A DNA stretch of 64,000 nucleotides, taken from the NCBI GenBank assembly GCA_013397845.1, contig VZTG01001723.1, positions 1-64,000 on the forward strand, given 5' to 3'. Origin of the DNA: Melanocharis versteri. Taxonomy: Eukaryota; Chordata; Aves; Passeriformes; Melanocharitidae. This document shows positions 1 to 13,100 of the stretch, in pieces. The translations under genes were made by a program, and so were the position numbers. The notes under the pieces were generated by a model, which was not told the origin of the DNA, did not search any database, and worked only from the letters and a program-made list of their open reading frames with translations. Each line of letters begins with the position of its first letter. Within the stretch, counting starts at the first letter, position 1.

Positions 1-680
1 TTTATTAACACAGAACAAAACAGTGAAAAAAAAGAAAAGGGGGGGGATTCCCCAAGGAACAAAACAGTTAGGGGTTAACCCCAGAAACTTATCCTACACC
101 TACACACCCACCCACCGAAGAACAGAAAAACCTCAAGATACAACAAATGCCTGGAGAAAGGGAATACATGGGCTGGAAACTGGTCCTCCCTGGTCTCCGG
201 GAAGGGGAAGGAGAGTCCACACAGCAGCCTGCAGCGATTCTCTGGCGCTGGTCCTTCTCCTNAGTCTCTCGCGCTGGTCCTTCTCCTCGACAACAGGCGA
301 AACTGGAGAACAGAATGGGAAAACCTGTTGCTTCTCCAGCGCCGGACCTCCTCTTCGCAGCAGAGGAGCTGCTGGTGGATCTCTGAGTCCCCCCACTCAC
401 CGGCTTGGCTTTCCTTGGGGTTTGGACCAGCTGGGGCCACCCCGCAGGCTCGCTGGGTTGGAGAGAAGGGAAGGAAGGTAGGGAGGCCAGGGGAAGGAAA
501 GGAAAAGAACAAAACCTTTGTCAAGCTCGGGGGAATGAAAAAAACCAGCAGAGGAGCGGTGCAGCGTCGAGGGTGCCCTCCCTCCCGAGCCTGGTGGAGC
601 CGTTGGAGCCAGAGCCCTTGGAGTGAGCCGTTCAACCGACGGAGCCCGGGTCCATCTTACAGATACAGTAAGCTCAGACA
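1..680 (-). mobile_element. Possible LTR or retroelement remnant (GC-rich block)
   Basis: This block is much richer in G and C than the AT-rich DNA that follows. Read on the minus strand it ends at the window edge in TTAATAAA, a polyadenylation signal preceded by T-rich and C-rich runs, as at the R region of an avian LTR. A minus-strand reading frame of about 186 codons (75-635) crosses the block and the unknown base at 262, but its product is not one I recognise. An LTR of an endogenous retrovirus in reverse orientation is my best guess. A 3' untranslated region of an unknown minus-strand transcript is the alternative. No terminal TG/CA pair, target duplication, primer site or retroviral protein was seen, so the call is weak. 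Confidence 0.3.
238..289. repeat. 26-base tandem duplication containing an N
   Basis: A 17-base motif beginning GCGCTGGTCC occurs at 245-261 and again at 271-287, a period of 26 bases. The single unknown base at 262 lies just after the first copy. The N may mark a read conflict caused by the duplication. Confidence 0.8.
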
Positions 681-3600
681 TTAAACAGATGGTTAAGGAA
701 TACAGCAGCCTCATACCGTCACCCCAGGACTGGAGATCAAGAATATTCTGTAGAAATTGTGATATTTGTGGTGAGGTGAGGGAACCCACTGTTCCCAAAA
801 GGACTTAGACGCTCTGGATCAGTGAGCAAAAGGAGTGACATCTCATTTCATCTTGCTGCAGTTGTCAATTGTTGTGTTGGAACTCCCCAGTTTAGACACA
901 TGCATGAAGCAGAGGCGCATGCAAAAAGGCTGTTTGGGTGCACTGCCTGTCACTGCACTGTGCTCGACACTATGGGAGGTACAGAAATGTAAAATCCGCT
1001 AATTAAATTAAATTAGTACCACTAAGGTGTCAATAGATAGACTGGTCAGTTTTCCAGATGGATGATTTGCTGCTGGAGGTGCCATTTTCCTTTAAAATTA
1101 ACCATTATGTGCCAAGTAAGCCTTTTACAACAAATACCTGCTCATACCAAGGAGTGGTTTGAGTGGAAGGCACAGAAAATAGGGCAGCCTAATCAGAGGC
1201 AGGTTGAAATCAATCTCCTGCTGTCCCTGACCCAGAGACTCTCTGTGCTGAGATCTCAGCTGCATAAAGACAAGGCACGTCCTTGCCTGTGCATTGCAGG
1301 GAAGGTCATTAGGGATTTACAGGAACGACATGGGAGAATCTGAGACCTTACATTTGCATTCTCAGCTTCACCCCAGCATTAACCTGTACTCTAGTAGGAA
1401 AAACAAGTTTCAGCTTTATGCCACAGGTTCCCCAGCAATACCAAATCCAGGTGAGGGATTAAATTAACTGTGCAGAACCACAAAGCTGTGGATTCAGACA
1501 TTCATTTGGTGCTTGACGTAATTTCCACACTAACAAGCTATATGCAATAATTTGAGTATCAGAAATAAATAGTAAAATATGCAGGACCATAATAAACAAA
1601 TCCTTTTGAATTGGTCTTACTTTCTATCAAGAAAAGCTCTTTTTGTCTATTTTTTAAAGGAAAAAAAAAGGATTTTGGGTGACCAGCAAGTTCAGAAAAT
1701 AGACTGTCAGTGTTATGCTGAACTGGTCTATTAGTATGGATACCAAGAGGCACTCTGCTCTTTGTTTACATTGCCAAGGAATGATTTCACATGCTAATGC
1801 CCTCTCTCCATCAGTGTCCTACAAATGGAATCATAACAGCATCTTGCAGTCTTGCCTGGATGCTTGCAATTGTGCAAGAATCCCAGCAGAAATCCACGCT
1901 AAGTCCTCACCCTTGCCTCCTAAGAAGTGGGCAGCTTTTTAAAAAAGACGCCAAACCACCTCTGAGCACAGCAACCCCTGGAAGATGCATTATCTTTGTG
2001 TTCAATCATATTATTTTCAATAGGGTTCATGTCAATTTGAAAGAGCATTTTGAAAAGGCAGAACAGTTCCTTCCATAATTACAGCTACACCAGCTTAATT
2101 TACAAACTCCTGTAAATCTGTTGACACATGGTAATAGTGGCATTTAATCTTTGTTCTAATATCAGATTTACACTGCTTTGGTACACTCAGTGCCTTTCAT
2201 TGCCAATTTCATCCCAAGTGCCCTTCATTTTTCAAACATGGGTAAAGGAAAAATTTCCCTAAGACGTGAGTGTCTGGAAATGCACCATAGTGCAGGTTTT
2301 TATTCTCCTGGGAGAGTGAAATGGTTGTGNAAGGGAGAAGAGATGACACTTAATTGACAGGTGCTCAGAAACTTAGACTGGTCATAAAATGCTGAGTCTC
2401 AGCTATATGAAAACACAGACTCCCTGTCCACTGTGATCCAGAATAGAGTTAGTCATTCTTAGATACTGTTGAGAATCTGGGCCTGAAATTCTGCTTTGAG
2501 AAACAAAAAACTGACAACATACTTTCTTTTGCCTCACAGTTTTCCCATGGAGGAACCAACAGATGCACTTTTGAGAGCAACAGAGTGCAGACAGATCTCT
2601 TGGTACTAAGTGAGAGCCATAAGTGAACTACTTCTGTTCTTGATGCTGCAGTTATCCAACACATTCTTCGAACTATCAGTTTTCCCAAAACAGATCAAAT
2701 TACAATTTTTAAGATTCAATCCCCAAATACACTTATTTTTAAAAAACTAACAACCATCACCACATAGCATTGCTTTCCCTCTTGCAAGCAACAACCCTTT
2801 TATCAAGAGGAATAATAAGGTAAAGTATATATGGCCTTTCTGCCCATGACGAAATTCTTAGTTAGACCAGAGCACCCACAGAGCTCTGCTGGGGCCATGG
2901 CTGATGCTGGGGTTCAGACTGAGCCTGATGTTCAGGCGAGTTTGGCTCCCCAGGATGCACAGAGAGCCCCAGGACCAGTAGGAAGCCAGGAGCAGGGGTG
3001 GGTGATTGCATGTGCAGCACAGCCCTGGAGTGCTTCTTGCCCCCTGGACCCACTCCAGGCAAACCTGGCCCTGGTGCAGTGCCGAGGGGAGCCGGGGTGC
3101 AGCCCTATATTTGCCTGGGTGTGGCACCCACTGGCAGCTGCAGGAGTCAGAGGTCTCCACCCTTGGGCTGAAGCAGGGTTAGTGAAACCTTGCTGAGAGT
3201 AGCAGGAACAATAAAGAAAAAAAAATCATACCTCTAAGAAATTAAATACATGGTCTGAAATATTTTGAATATAATTAAATTGCACTTGGAGTTTTCCCTC
3301 ACATCAATCAAGCCAGCTATTAAATATTTTTTTATGTGAACCTTAGGAAGATTTGATGCTATGAACCATTAAACCCAAATATTATAATTTCCCCCATGGC
3401 CAGTATGAACATCGTATTAATCATGCAGCACCCACGGCAAGCTATTTCTACCGTACTGCTTTTGTCCAGTCCCCTAAACTATTACCATCCATCTACTACA
3501 TAAATTTCCTGTAATGGATTGTAAGAAGTCCTCTGTGCAGCACGCTGAGTGAGTGATCAGAAGAATTGAATTTTTTCCTTCCTTTTCAACATTTTCATGC

Positions 3601-6600
3601 ATTACCTTTAGTGACTCATATGCTTCATTTTTTCCAGGTGTGCTTTAGGGAAAAATGAAAATAACCCACCTCCACCATAGCCTCAGCCTCTCAGGAGAAA
3701 CTGCAAGTTTTTTGTTATTACTCTAAACAAGATTTTCTGTTGCAGAAGATCCAGTTAGAGCCATTACTGCTCCCTGTATCCTCTGGGCAGGAAGTCTCTT
3801 CTCAGGCTATTAATCGCTTGCTATTTTTTTCCTATGGAAAAACAATAAACAAAAAACCAAAGGATCCTCATTGGTAATGCTGCTCATATTACAGGTTAAA
3901 TTTCCAGAGGAAATTTATAGTTTGTCATATGAAAATTCTTCTATGAATCTATAGGTAAACATATAGATTTTCATTCCTGTCAGCATAGCCGTTTGCAGAT
4001 CTGCATTAAACAATGAATTTCAATGACAGTGCTGTAAAAGCGTCACTCAGCAGCTCTGCTCCTTCTGGGTCTGATGGTAATAGATTGTCTAAGAAATCTG
4101 GACACGTTCATTTTGCCAAGGGATCGTGTGTTGCTGGAGGTAATGCACATCAGATGAGATGTCACACTCTCAGAAGAAGTGCAGAGGCAATAAGACAAGC
4201 CAAATTCTGGGCTGTTTATATTCTCCTTCACCAATCAGGGTATCAGGATGCAGGCTGAATTTATAAATACTGGAACAGGATTTGTTGCATGACAGAAGCT
4301 CTTGGAGAGAGAGAGAGATAGGTTAGATTTTTGCCTTATTATGTCTCAAAGAAAACTGATTATCTGTGTTCACAGTTTAAATAAATATGTTTGGTTGTGG
4401 AACGATAGAGAGATTTCAGAAGAAGAGTGCTTCAGACAGCACATGCTGAGGGCTGTAAGGGGGGAAGCAGAGAACAGCAGCCGGCTGTATTTTGCGCTGC
4501 GCAGGTTTCCGAGGGCTTCAGAGCAGCCCTGAGAATTGTGCAAGGGTTTTAGAAACAACTGTCTCCAATGAACACTAGTTCTTGGCTCCCATTTGAAAGC
4601 CAGTTTTGGGTCACTGGTAACTTCCCTGAAGAAGGAGTGAGGAGAAGAAAACCTCTGTTGGGGATTAAATGAGAGCCAGAGACATGGCTGTGATTTCACT
4701 GTGGCTGTGGAGGCACAAGTGGAGCAGGAAGGGAGGATTGTAGTGGGATGTTTTATTGGGTTTAGCTGGGGACAGCAAGAGTAGCAGCAAGAAGACAGAG
4801 TCTAATGGCATCTCCTTAGCTTTTTGCCTTTCGATCTTTTTGCCTATCATGGTTTGACTAATCCTTTAAATATATTTTGCGTTCATTTCTCAAATAACCA
4901 GCAGACATATGGTGCTAATGAGAACTAGAGAGGGTTTGTTTTTTTAATGAGCAAGAGCAGCTGGTAAGCAGAACATAAAATTAAAAATGGAGGGAAAAAA
5001 ATAAGCCCAAGGGGATAGATAAGGTTATTAATCACAGCAGAATTCCTCGGCTCTCTCCTCTGATGAGAAGCATCAGGTGGAGCGGGACACCAGTGACCTT
5101 GAGACAAGTATGTGACAGCCTATTGCACTAGGTGAAAAATAAGTGACTGTCTGATACATTTAGCTGTGTCACGGCTCTCCATGGCAGCAGAGATGCTCTG
5201 CCGTGTCCCCGTGCAGGCAGCCTGGCTGGTGGCAGCCCCTGCAGCTGCCCCAGACTGTCACAGCATGGTCCTTCATTCGGGAGGGAAGCCTGAGACACCT
5301 TGTGGGTGCAATCTGCAGAGGGATGGGTGAGCACAGACCAGCGGTGACACATCAGAAAGGGGAAATAATTGGAAAGTGGAAAAAATTGCTCCAGTACGTC
5401 CAGGGGTAAATTTGCCACTTCTGAGTGGTGCTGCATTGCTGGGAGGATTTGTGGCAGATGCTCACAGCTTTCTTTAAATGAAACCCACTTCATTTTCTGC
5501 TATTTAAACATGTCATCTGAAGCAATACAGAACAATAAGGGAGCTTTCCCAGGATGCACCTCTGTCTGACTGAGAGGCTCAAACTAACGCAAAGAGCCAT
5601 CCTGCCCAGCAGCCCAAGGTTTCTGCTGCACTACACTGCTGCTTTTTAAAATCAAGCCTATTTCATTTAATGACTTGAGGCAGACAGAGCCCAGCTCACA
5701 GCTTCAGTCCTAACTTAAATTCACCAGGAAACACATACTTTTCAACACTGCTGAATCAATCTGCCCCTTCCACCCAACAGAACTTGTCTGCATTGTCTCG
5801 AAGCCCATTCCTGCCAGAAGCCTCCTGCACACACAGTTACTGTTGGCCTGCAGTCAGGATACCTCCTACCCCATGCTAGACAACACCTGAGCCAGGACAG
5901 AGGCCACTACAGGCATTTCCCATCCCGTGGTGCGGGGAGCCCCAGGCTCTCATGGGCCCTGAGCACCCCATCTGCACTGGCTCCATGGCTGAGGTTGTCC
6001 CTGTCTATCAGACCCCATGCCTTTTGCCAGAGAAACACATGCTTTTTGTAGGTATGTCTGACTCTTGAAGTCAGGTTGTCCTCTGCTCTTTGCACATGCC
6101 CGGCCATGAAAGATAGAAATTATCTGGTCTAGTTCTAGATATCTCTATGTGAGCCAGTCTGTCCCCACAATCCAAGGACAGGGAAAGAAGGTGGGATTTG
6201 TCTCTCCTAATACAGACACAGTAGTTTGGACAGGTTAGTAGTTTTAGAAACCTTCCCCTACTGCAGCCATGTCAAAGAAAAAGGATAGTCCCATCCCTCC
6301 ATATGCTTACTGAAGTACGCTTTGATCCCAGTAACTGTGGGGCAGAAATAAAATTGTGGTCCCAATTCCTTGCTCCTCTCAGCAGGGGAAGGACATTTGT
6401 GGACACTGTTGTTGCTTTCAGTGCTGGTTCTTTTGCTGCTGACAATGGTGGGGAGGGACAGGCATGTCCCTGTGCATCCTTTAGCTAATCTTTATTTGAA
6501 AAGATGCAGTTTGTATCCCCTGAGATCCACTTTACGACACGCAGAAAAAGTGGGTGGCTGCAGTGTGCATTCTTGATCTGAACTGCAGCACTGGTGTGGA

Positions 6601-9521
6601 CGTACCTTAAGAGCATTTAACAGAATGCAGTATAGACATTACCCATCGCTGGCTTCTGTAGCACTACTGATCTCATAATTATTGTGCTGAGAGATGATGA
6701 TGATGATTTACACAAAACGAAAGCAGCCTCTTTTCTGAAAAGAATCTTTGGCAAATTATTCACCCCTCAGATTTTGTCCAGAACATGCCCTTAATTTCCA
6801 GAGTCAAATGCATGCTGCAGTAAAGTGATCATTCTGAGCAGGAGTCCATGCCATGCCTTTTCCTCCTTGAGCAGTGTTGGCACCTTTTACTCCTCTGAAG
6901 TGTACTGAAGGTTGCTTTTCCTTATAATTGAGCAAAATGTAAATTGTTAGAAAACCAGCCATTGTAAGAAAGGATTATGACTTTACAAGGTGAAATCATA
7001 AGAATCTGGCTATACGGGAGAAAGTTCTTGTTTGAACATGTAATCTGAACAAGTAGCAAAGAGAATCCTCACAGCTGAATGACACTAAGTGGCTTTTTCT
7101 GTTTAATAAATATAAAAAATATCTGTCTAGATCAGTTGGATGAGTAATGGAAGCACTCAAACCCTTTAGGGACACTTTTGCTGTCTTGCAGGATTGGATT
7201 CCTTTTGTGACTAGGATGAGAAGAATTGAAAAGGCAACAGGGGGAGATGATTGCTGCTGCTAGCAGCAGTAAAGAATGAGTGCAGATGTATTAGTTTTTG
7301 CCCCCTACATGGTAACAACCTTTCTAAGAACAAAGAGATGCTGTGTGCCATGGGATTTGATGGAAAAGAGGGGTGTGAAACTTCAGGGACATAGCTGAAC
7401 ATGCTGGGTTCAGAGACAGGGGAAATCATCCCAAATCCATTTGCTTCCACCTGTAAAGCCTTTGGTGGACATAAGCATCAGGCATGCTGTGGCAGCCCAG
7501 CCCTGTGCCTAGAAAATGCTCTCCTGCTGCACGCTCAGCCCCGGCAATCTCTTCAGGAAAAGGCTCCATGTGGCTCACTCTCACCGGGACTGAAGTGCTG
7601 TTTGAGCTGTTTGTGCTGTGAGATTCCCACGAGCCCATTGTGGGGGATGCACATTTTCAAGATCTGGCTAAGGCAGCTCTCTCTTATTCACTCCCCTATG
7701 ATAATTATAGTGATATTTTTTGCTACATACTGTGCTGAGAGGGAAAGGTCCCGTGGTGTGCCTGAATGTTGCACAGTGTAAAGCAACACAGTGCTCCCTC
7801 CTGCCTCTCCCAGACCCCCCTCAATCCCTCAGAAGGGAGAAAAAGGCTCACGTAAGAGGGATGTTTATGCGGATGTTATTCAAATGAGCAATGAACAAAT
7901 AAAATGGTATTTAGGCATTGCCTTTGCTTCTCAATAAGTTTCTCCAGGCAAAATTACCCACAGTGGTACTTAAACCTCCTTGGGGGGTCTGTAGCTGTTG
8001 ACAGTATTTTCTTTCCTGCCTGCTACAGTTTAAGGGGAAAAAATATTCCTTATTGGGCTAGCACAACCCACAAACTTGCTGAGGCCCAGATGTGAAACAC
8101 TCGTCTTAGAAAGAGCGAGGAGGAAAAAGAAATCTGAAAATAGGAAAAAAATTTAAAGGGAGACATTTGCAATTATATGAAGTTCCTCCTTCTGATTTAA
8201 ATATTTCTGTAACTTATTATGAAATCCAGAGTTTGTAAGTACGAATAAAAACTCTTTGTATGGAACAATTGCTGGATGACATGTTTGTGCAGAACAGAAA
8301 TATTCCAGGGCAAAAAAATCAATACTCAGAGGGGACTGAATGGCTCAAACTACGGGGAAGCATATGGAGGCTCCTATGAAGAGCTTAGCACTTTGAAATT
8401 CACCCTGGTCAGTAGAAATGGAAACTAATTTCCAGCTAGCACCTTTTCTGAGGCCATTTTTTAGAACCTGTCAAGTTGATATGACCTCTCTTTCCAATCT
8501 CAAGGGGGCAAATGCTTGTATTTCCTATTTACACAGTGTTTATCACCAGGGAAAAAAGCAGTCTTAGCCATTAGATTGGAAAAAACCCCTAGCCATAGAA
8601 ATAGGTACAGTTCCTGCAAGGCAGGGCAATAGCATGTTGTAGGAAATTTGCACAGCCGTGGATCACGCATTGGAGAACAGTTTTTACTGTAGTCCAACTT
8701 ACATGAGCTTATGCGAGTGCAGGGCTTGGTTGACTTTGTGTGAGGGTCAAATCAGTAAATGAGAGGTGTCACAAAGCACAGTCAGGAGAGGGGTTGCCTA
8801 TTTGACTTTTGAATCCACTTTGGTGTGAGGGACGCAGGAAAGGCACTGAGCCTCACCACCTGAGCCAAGGACAAAGCACTCATCAAGGGCAGGTAACCGA
8901 TTTGATTGATTACAGGATAGAAAGGCAGGAGAACAATATTGACAAAAGACATTCTAAGGAGATCAAATTATTCCAGGAGACCTTTGCTTTTACTGATTAA
9001 GAACTCAAGGGCTGCTGAGCATGGACTTACCTCAATCACATTAATTTCTCCAGCATAGTGGACAGGTTGAATCCTTCAAAGAAAAACCTCACTACTAAAT
9101 CCAGGATAGATTAGATGACAACTGTAATCTGTCAGCCATGACAATTTCAGCCTATGTTGGAACCAGGAAATTTTAGCTAACTCTATCTGGGAACTGACAG
9201 TTGGTGAGGAGGTCTGTCTTTGCCTGTGGAGAAAAGCTCCTTCCTATCCTGCTGCAGCATGTTTAATTTACCCCCCAAATAATATCTCCCTCTCAGAAGA
9301 TCAGTTGGAAAGTGTTGGCTGGGGGCAAGTCTGTAGACCTGTAGGTCAGCTGTGCTATTACCTGTGCAAGTCGGAAGTGGCAGAACAGCCAGAATTACAG
9401 TTGTGACTCATCTGGTGAGGTTCTGGAGGAAAGCCCATTGTGAGAGGGCTTGGTGTCTGTCAGCCCCCATGGCCTGCAGGACCACTGGGAGTGGGAAGTG
9501 TGCAACATCCCTCTCTGAGTT
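681..9521. other. Intergenic DNA, no supported gene
   Basis: AT-rich non-coding sequence with many stops in all frames. Reading frames here are short (up to about 126 codons) and overlap on both strands, with no recognisable protein family, splice pattern or CR1 signature. One unknown base is at 2330, a GC-richer patch at 2830-3225 ends in AATAAA plus a run of nine A, and a short GA run lies at about 4304-4318. I see nothing else. Confidence 0.7.
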
Positions 9522-10165
9522 CACAGAATCACAGAATCAAGGAATATGCTGAGCTGGACAAGACCCATCAGTATCTCCCGAGTCCAACTTCTGGCCCTGC
9601 ACAGGACACCCCAAGGTGACAACCCATCTCACACCATGTGCCTGAGAGCATTGTCCAAACGTTCCTTGAACTCTGTCAGGCTGGTGCTGTGACCGCTTCC
9701 CTGGGGAGCCTGTTCCAGTGCCCAACCACCCTCTGGGTGAAGAACCTCTTCCTGATATCTAATCTACACCTTCTCTGACACAGTTTTAGGCCATTCTCTC
9801 AGGTCCTGTCACTGGTCACGAAAGTGAAGAGATTTGTACCTGCCCCTCCTCTTCCCCTCACAAGGAAGTTGTAACTGCAGTGAGGTCTCCCCTCAGTCTC
9901 CTCCAGGCTGAACAGACCAAGTGACCTCAGCAGTGCCTCATACAATTTCTCCTCAAGGTCCTTCACCATCCTCATTGCCTTCCTTTGGACACTCTCCAAT
10001 AGTTTAATGTCTTTCCTATATTGTGGCACCCAAAGCTGTCCCCAGCACTCGAGGTGAGGCCGCCCCAGTGCAGAGCAGAGCGGGACAATCCCCTCCCTTG
10101 CCCGGCTGGCGATGCTGTGCCTGATGCCCCCCAGGACACGCTTGGCTCTCCTGGCTGCCCAGTTC
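9522..10165 (-). mobile_element. CR1 LINE fragment, 3' end
   Basis: The plus strand begins with the reverse complement of the CR1 3' terminal repeat (cacagaatcacagaatc) and continues with the reverse of the CR1 ORF2 C-terminal region. The minus-strand frame at 9799-10029 reads DIKLLESVQRKAMRMVKDLE and then a SLGLFSLEE-like segment, the usual C-terminal CR1 ORF2 motif. The copy is 5'-truncated and frame-broken. It shares its 3' subfamily (a CCTGGCCCTGCACAGGA-like tract) with the copies at 26668 and 61375. Confidence 0.95.
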
Positions 10166-13100
10166 CAGTGAGAAGATGTCCAGGCCAGTTACGGCCGCGC
10201 TCACAGGCAGTGTGTAAGGTCAGTGGCACGTCCCATCTCAACATCAGTGACCATGTTTTCAGTTGTTGTGAGGCACATGTAATGCAGAGCACAGAAACCT
10301 GTGAGACAGTGCAAGACTTCACTAGAGTGGCTTCCTTTCCTGTGGAGACTCAAGCTGGTAGTTTCAGATCCAGCAAGAGATTTCTACACGTTGGGTCACT
10401 TAGTTTCACTACAAATTGATGGGTATAAGCATACCAAACTCTCTTTGCATGCTCCACTCAGGAGAATAAACTGAAACTGAAGCTTCCAGGATCTACAAAG
10501 ATCTAGACTTAGTGGTTGCTACTCCTCTTTGCACACTGAGAATGTGCTTTCGATTCCACAGTGCTCTCATTGCCTTGAGCCTGACCCAGCTGAGACTGTG
10601 GGCAGCCTGTACCGTAGCTGCTACTTGAGCCTTACCACAAGTCGTTCTCATTTACTTGGTGACCTACTTTCAGCTGTTTTTACCTGCAACATATGAGAAG
10701 TGGCCTGTACCCCTTCCCTGCCTGAGATGAAGCCCTGCATGCGCGCTGAAGGACAGTGGGCCGTGCTCCCCTAGAGACTCCCAGCTGGCTGACAGCTCCC
10801 CATCCTCCCTGAGTGCTCCCGGCAGGAGGTGACACTGCAGCCACCACAGCACAGTCCCCTGGCAAGGCACAGCCTGCACAGGATGAGACCAATATCAGCT
10901 TGTTGTGTTAGTTTCTTTCCTGAGCAAGAAGAAAAAAAATACCTTCCTTTCTTTGCAAACTGACTGTACGTGCTGTGGATTGTTTCCATCATACTCTTTG
11001 TCTGTATTACCTGCATTAATCTAGTACAGCGTGGGATGAAAAGGCGCCCCTGGGACTAAGCATGTACGTAACTTTAACTACCAGCTGCCAACATAGATGC
11101 AAAGTTGTCTCTTCAAACTACGCATAAAACCCTGTGGATAGTGATATTAAGTAGCTCTCTTTTATGCAATGCAGGCATTACAATTTTTTTAGTGTGTTGA
11201 CACATCATTATATTTCTCAACAAGGCAAATTAGAGCAATGATATGAAGTTTCGTCTTGAGAGCCTGAGGATTTTTTATGGTTCTGGGAGCCTGCGTTAAG
11301 ACAGACTGTAAAATGGGGTGTAAATATTATAATGATGAGTTATTTCTTCCTGCTTGCTAAGAAGCAGCAGAACCGCTGGTAGAAGCCAGTATATCCCATA
11401 TGGGTTACTTGTATTATATTTTAACAACTGCTGCATGTACTAATTGCTTTTAGTTCATAGGGACCAAATATAATGTTATGAATACTCAAAGGACAACTTA
11501 CATTTTGTGCACGACAGCCATGGCTAACCATCTCCTCAGCTGGCTCCTTTGTCCTGCTCTTGCTGTGAAGACACCCACGTGGGATCTTCCTTTCCTGTTT
11601 CTTTTTTCTCTTAGCAGTTTTGATGTCACTGAGAAGACATGCAATAGTCTTGAAACACTTGTTCCAGGGTCTAGCTGCATGACAACCTGTCCCATAGGTG
11701 CCTACGAGGATGGATTGTCCATATCCTTCTGGTTGCAAGGCAGATGGGGTGTGTTGCCAGAGCCACTGTGGTACAACCTTAGGCCTGAACAGCCCTTTCT
11801 GCTCCTCAGCCCCAAGAGCTGTGGGCATCGTTTTGTCTGTGACAGCACCACCTTCACCAAGAAAGAAGACTGGGACTGGGGAGGAGTGCAGCCACCACGC
11901 CATGTTACCCGTTTCGGGCACCACTTCTCCCTGCTAGCACCTGTTGTCAGCTCATCTAATCTGACCAGCCAACAGGTATCCTGACAGACTTACTGTGACA
12001 CACCCCACAGAGAGGACATTTCCATGCTAAAGCTGACCAAGAAAATGTAGAAATTGAAATTCCACGGGACCCCTCATTCCCTGTGTAGAAACCTGTTTGG
12101 TTTCCCCTCTTCTTGTTTCAAAGAGGTATAATTAAATACAAAAATAAGCAGGGCTGGAGCTCCTGAGATCTCCTGCTATAATTCAGTGTGTCGTGGACAT
12201 TTGTAGTTTCAACTTGCACACTGCTGGGTGCTGGCATTTGCTCGGGCTGCACCCCATCTCCTTGTCAGGGGAAGGGCTGGGTGAGCACAACTGCACCCCG
12301 ATTCTCCTATGGAGGAAGCCTGACCACAGCAGCAGGACACAGCGCTGTGTGCTCTTATCTCAGGAGGCAAACTGGGGAGAATCTCCTCACGTACATTTAA
12401 CAACAAATATGCTTAGCAGGAGTTGCTGTTCAATAAGTGCTACTGGTACATCATCTGACCTTGTGCAAACCACAGAACCCATCATTCTGCTTTGCACCCA
12501 GCAGTTTGTGTTTGATCACAGTAGGACTTGTATTTTGCCACACATAATGTTCAAAAAAGCCAGCCAGCCTTCATGTGACACTACAAAGGGGGAGAGAACA
12601 TACCATTTTCTTTGGTCATGTGTTCTGTTTAACCATCTTTGTTCTTATAATTGTATGCCTTATTTCTAATTTAAATACATCTGACTTCAGTTTCTAGCTG
12701 TTGAAACTCATTTTTTTCTCTGCAAGATGAAGAAGGAATGTGGTACTGAACATCTCTGCAGTCAGGTCACCCTCCAGCCTCCTCTTTGATACAGCAACCA
12801 TGCTGAGTGTTTTAAGCCTTGTGAGGTATTTTCGACAGTACTCAAATAATTTTAATTCAGTATTTTTAAAAGTCTTCCTTTTTTTTTGTCAGATCCTTGA
12901 GTTGAGCAAATTATTCCAGTAAAAATTTCTGTAAACAGGAATTTTCTAAGCTGCCAGCCACTGCCTGCTTCTTTGAGCTGCTCCTGCTATCTCCAGTGAA
13001 ACCTCACTGCTCTCAAGCTTGTCCATTTTGACCCCTTGTCCCCTGGTGTCTCAGAAACCATGGAGGCTGCATCTCTTGCTCTAGGTACAGAGCTTGATGT

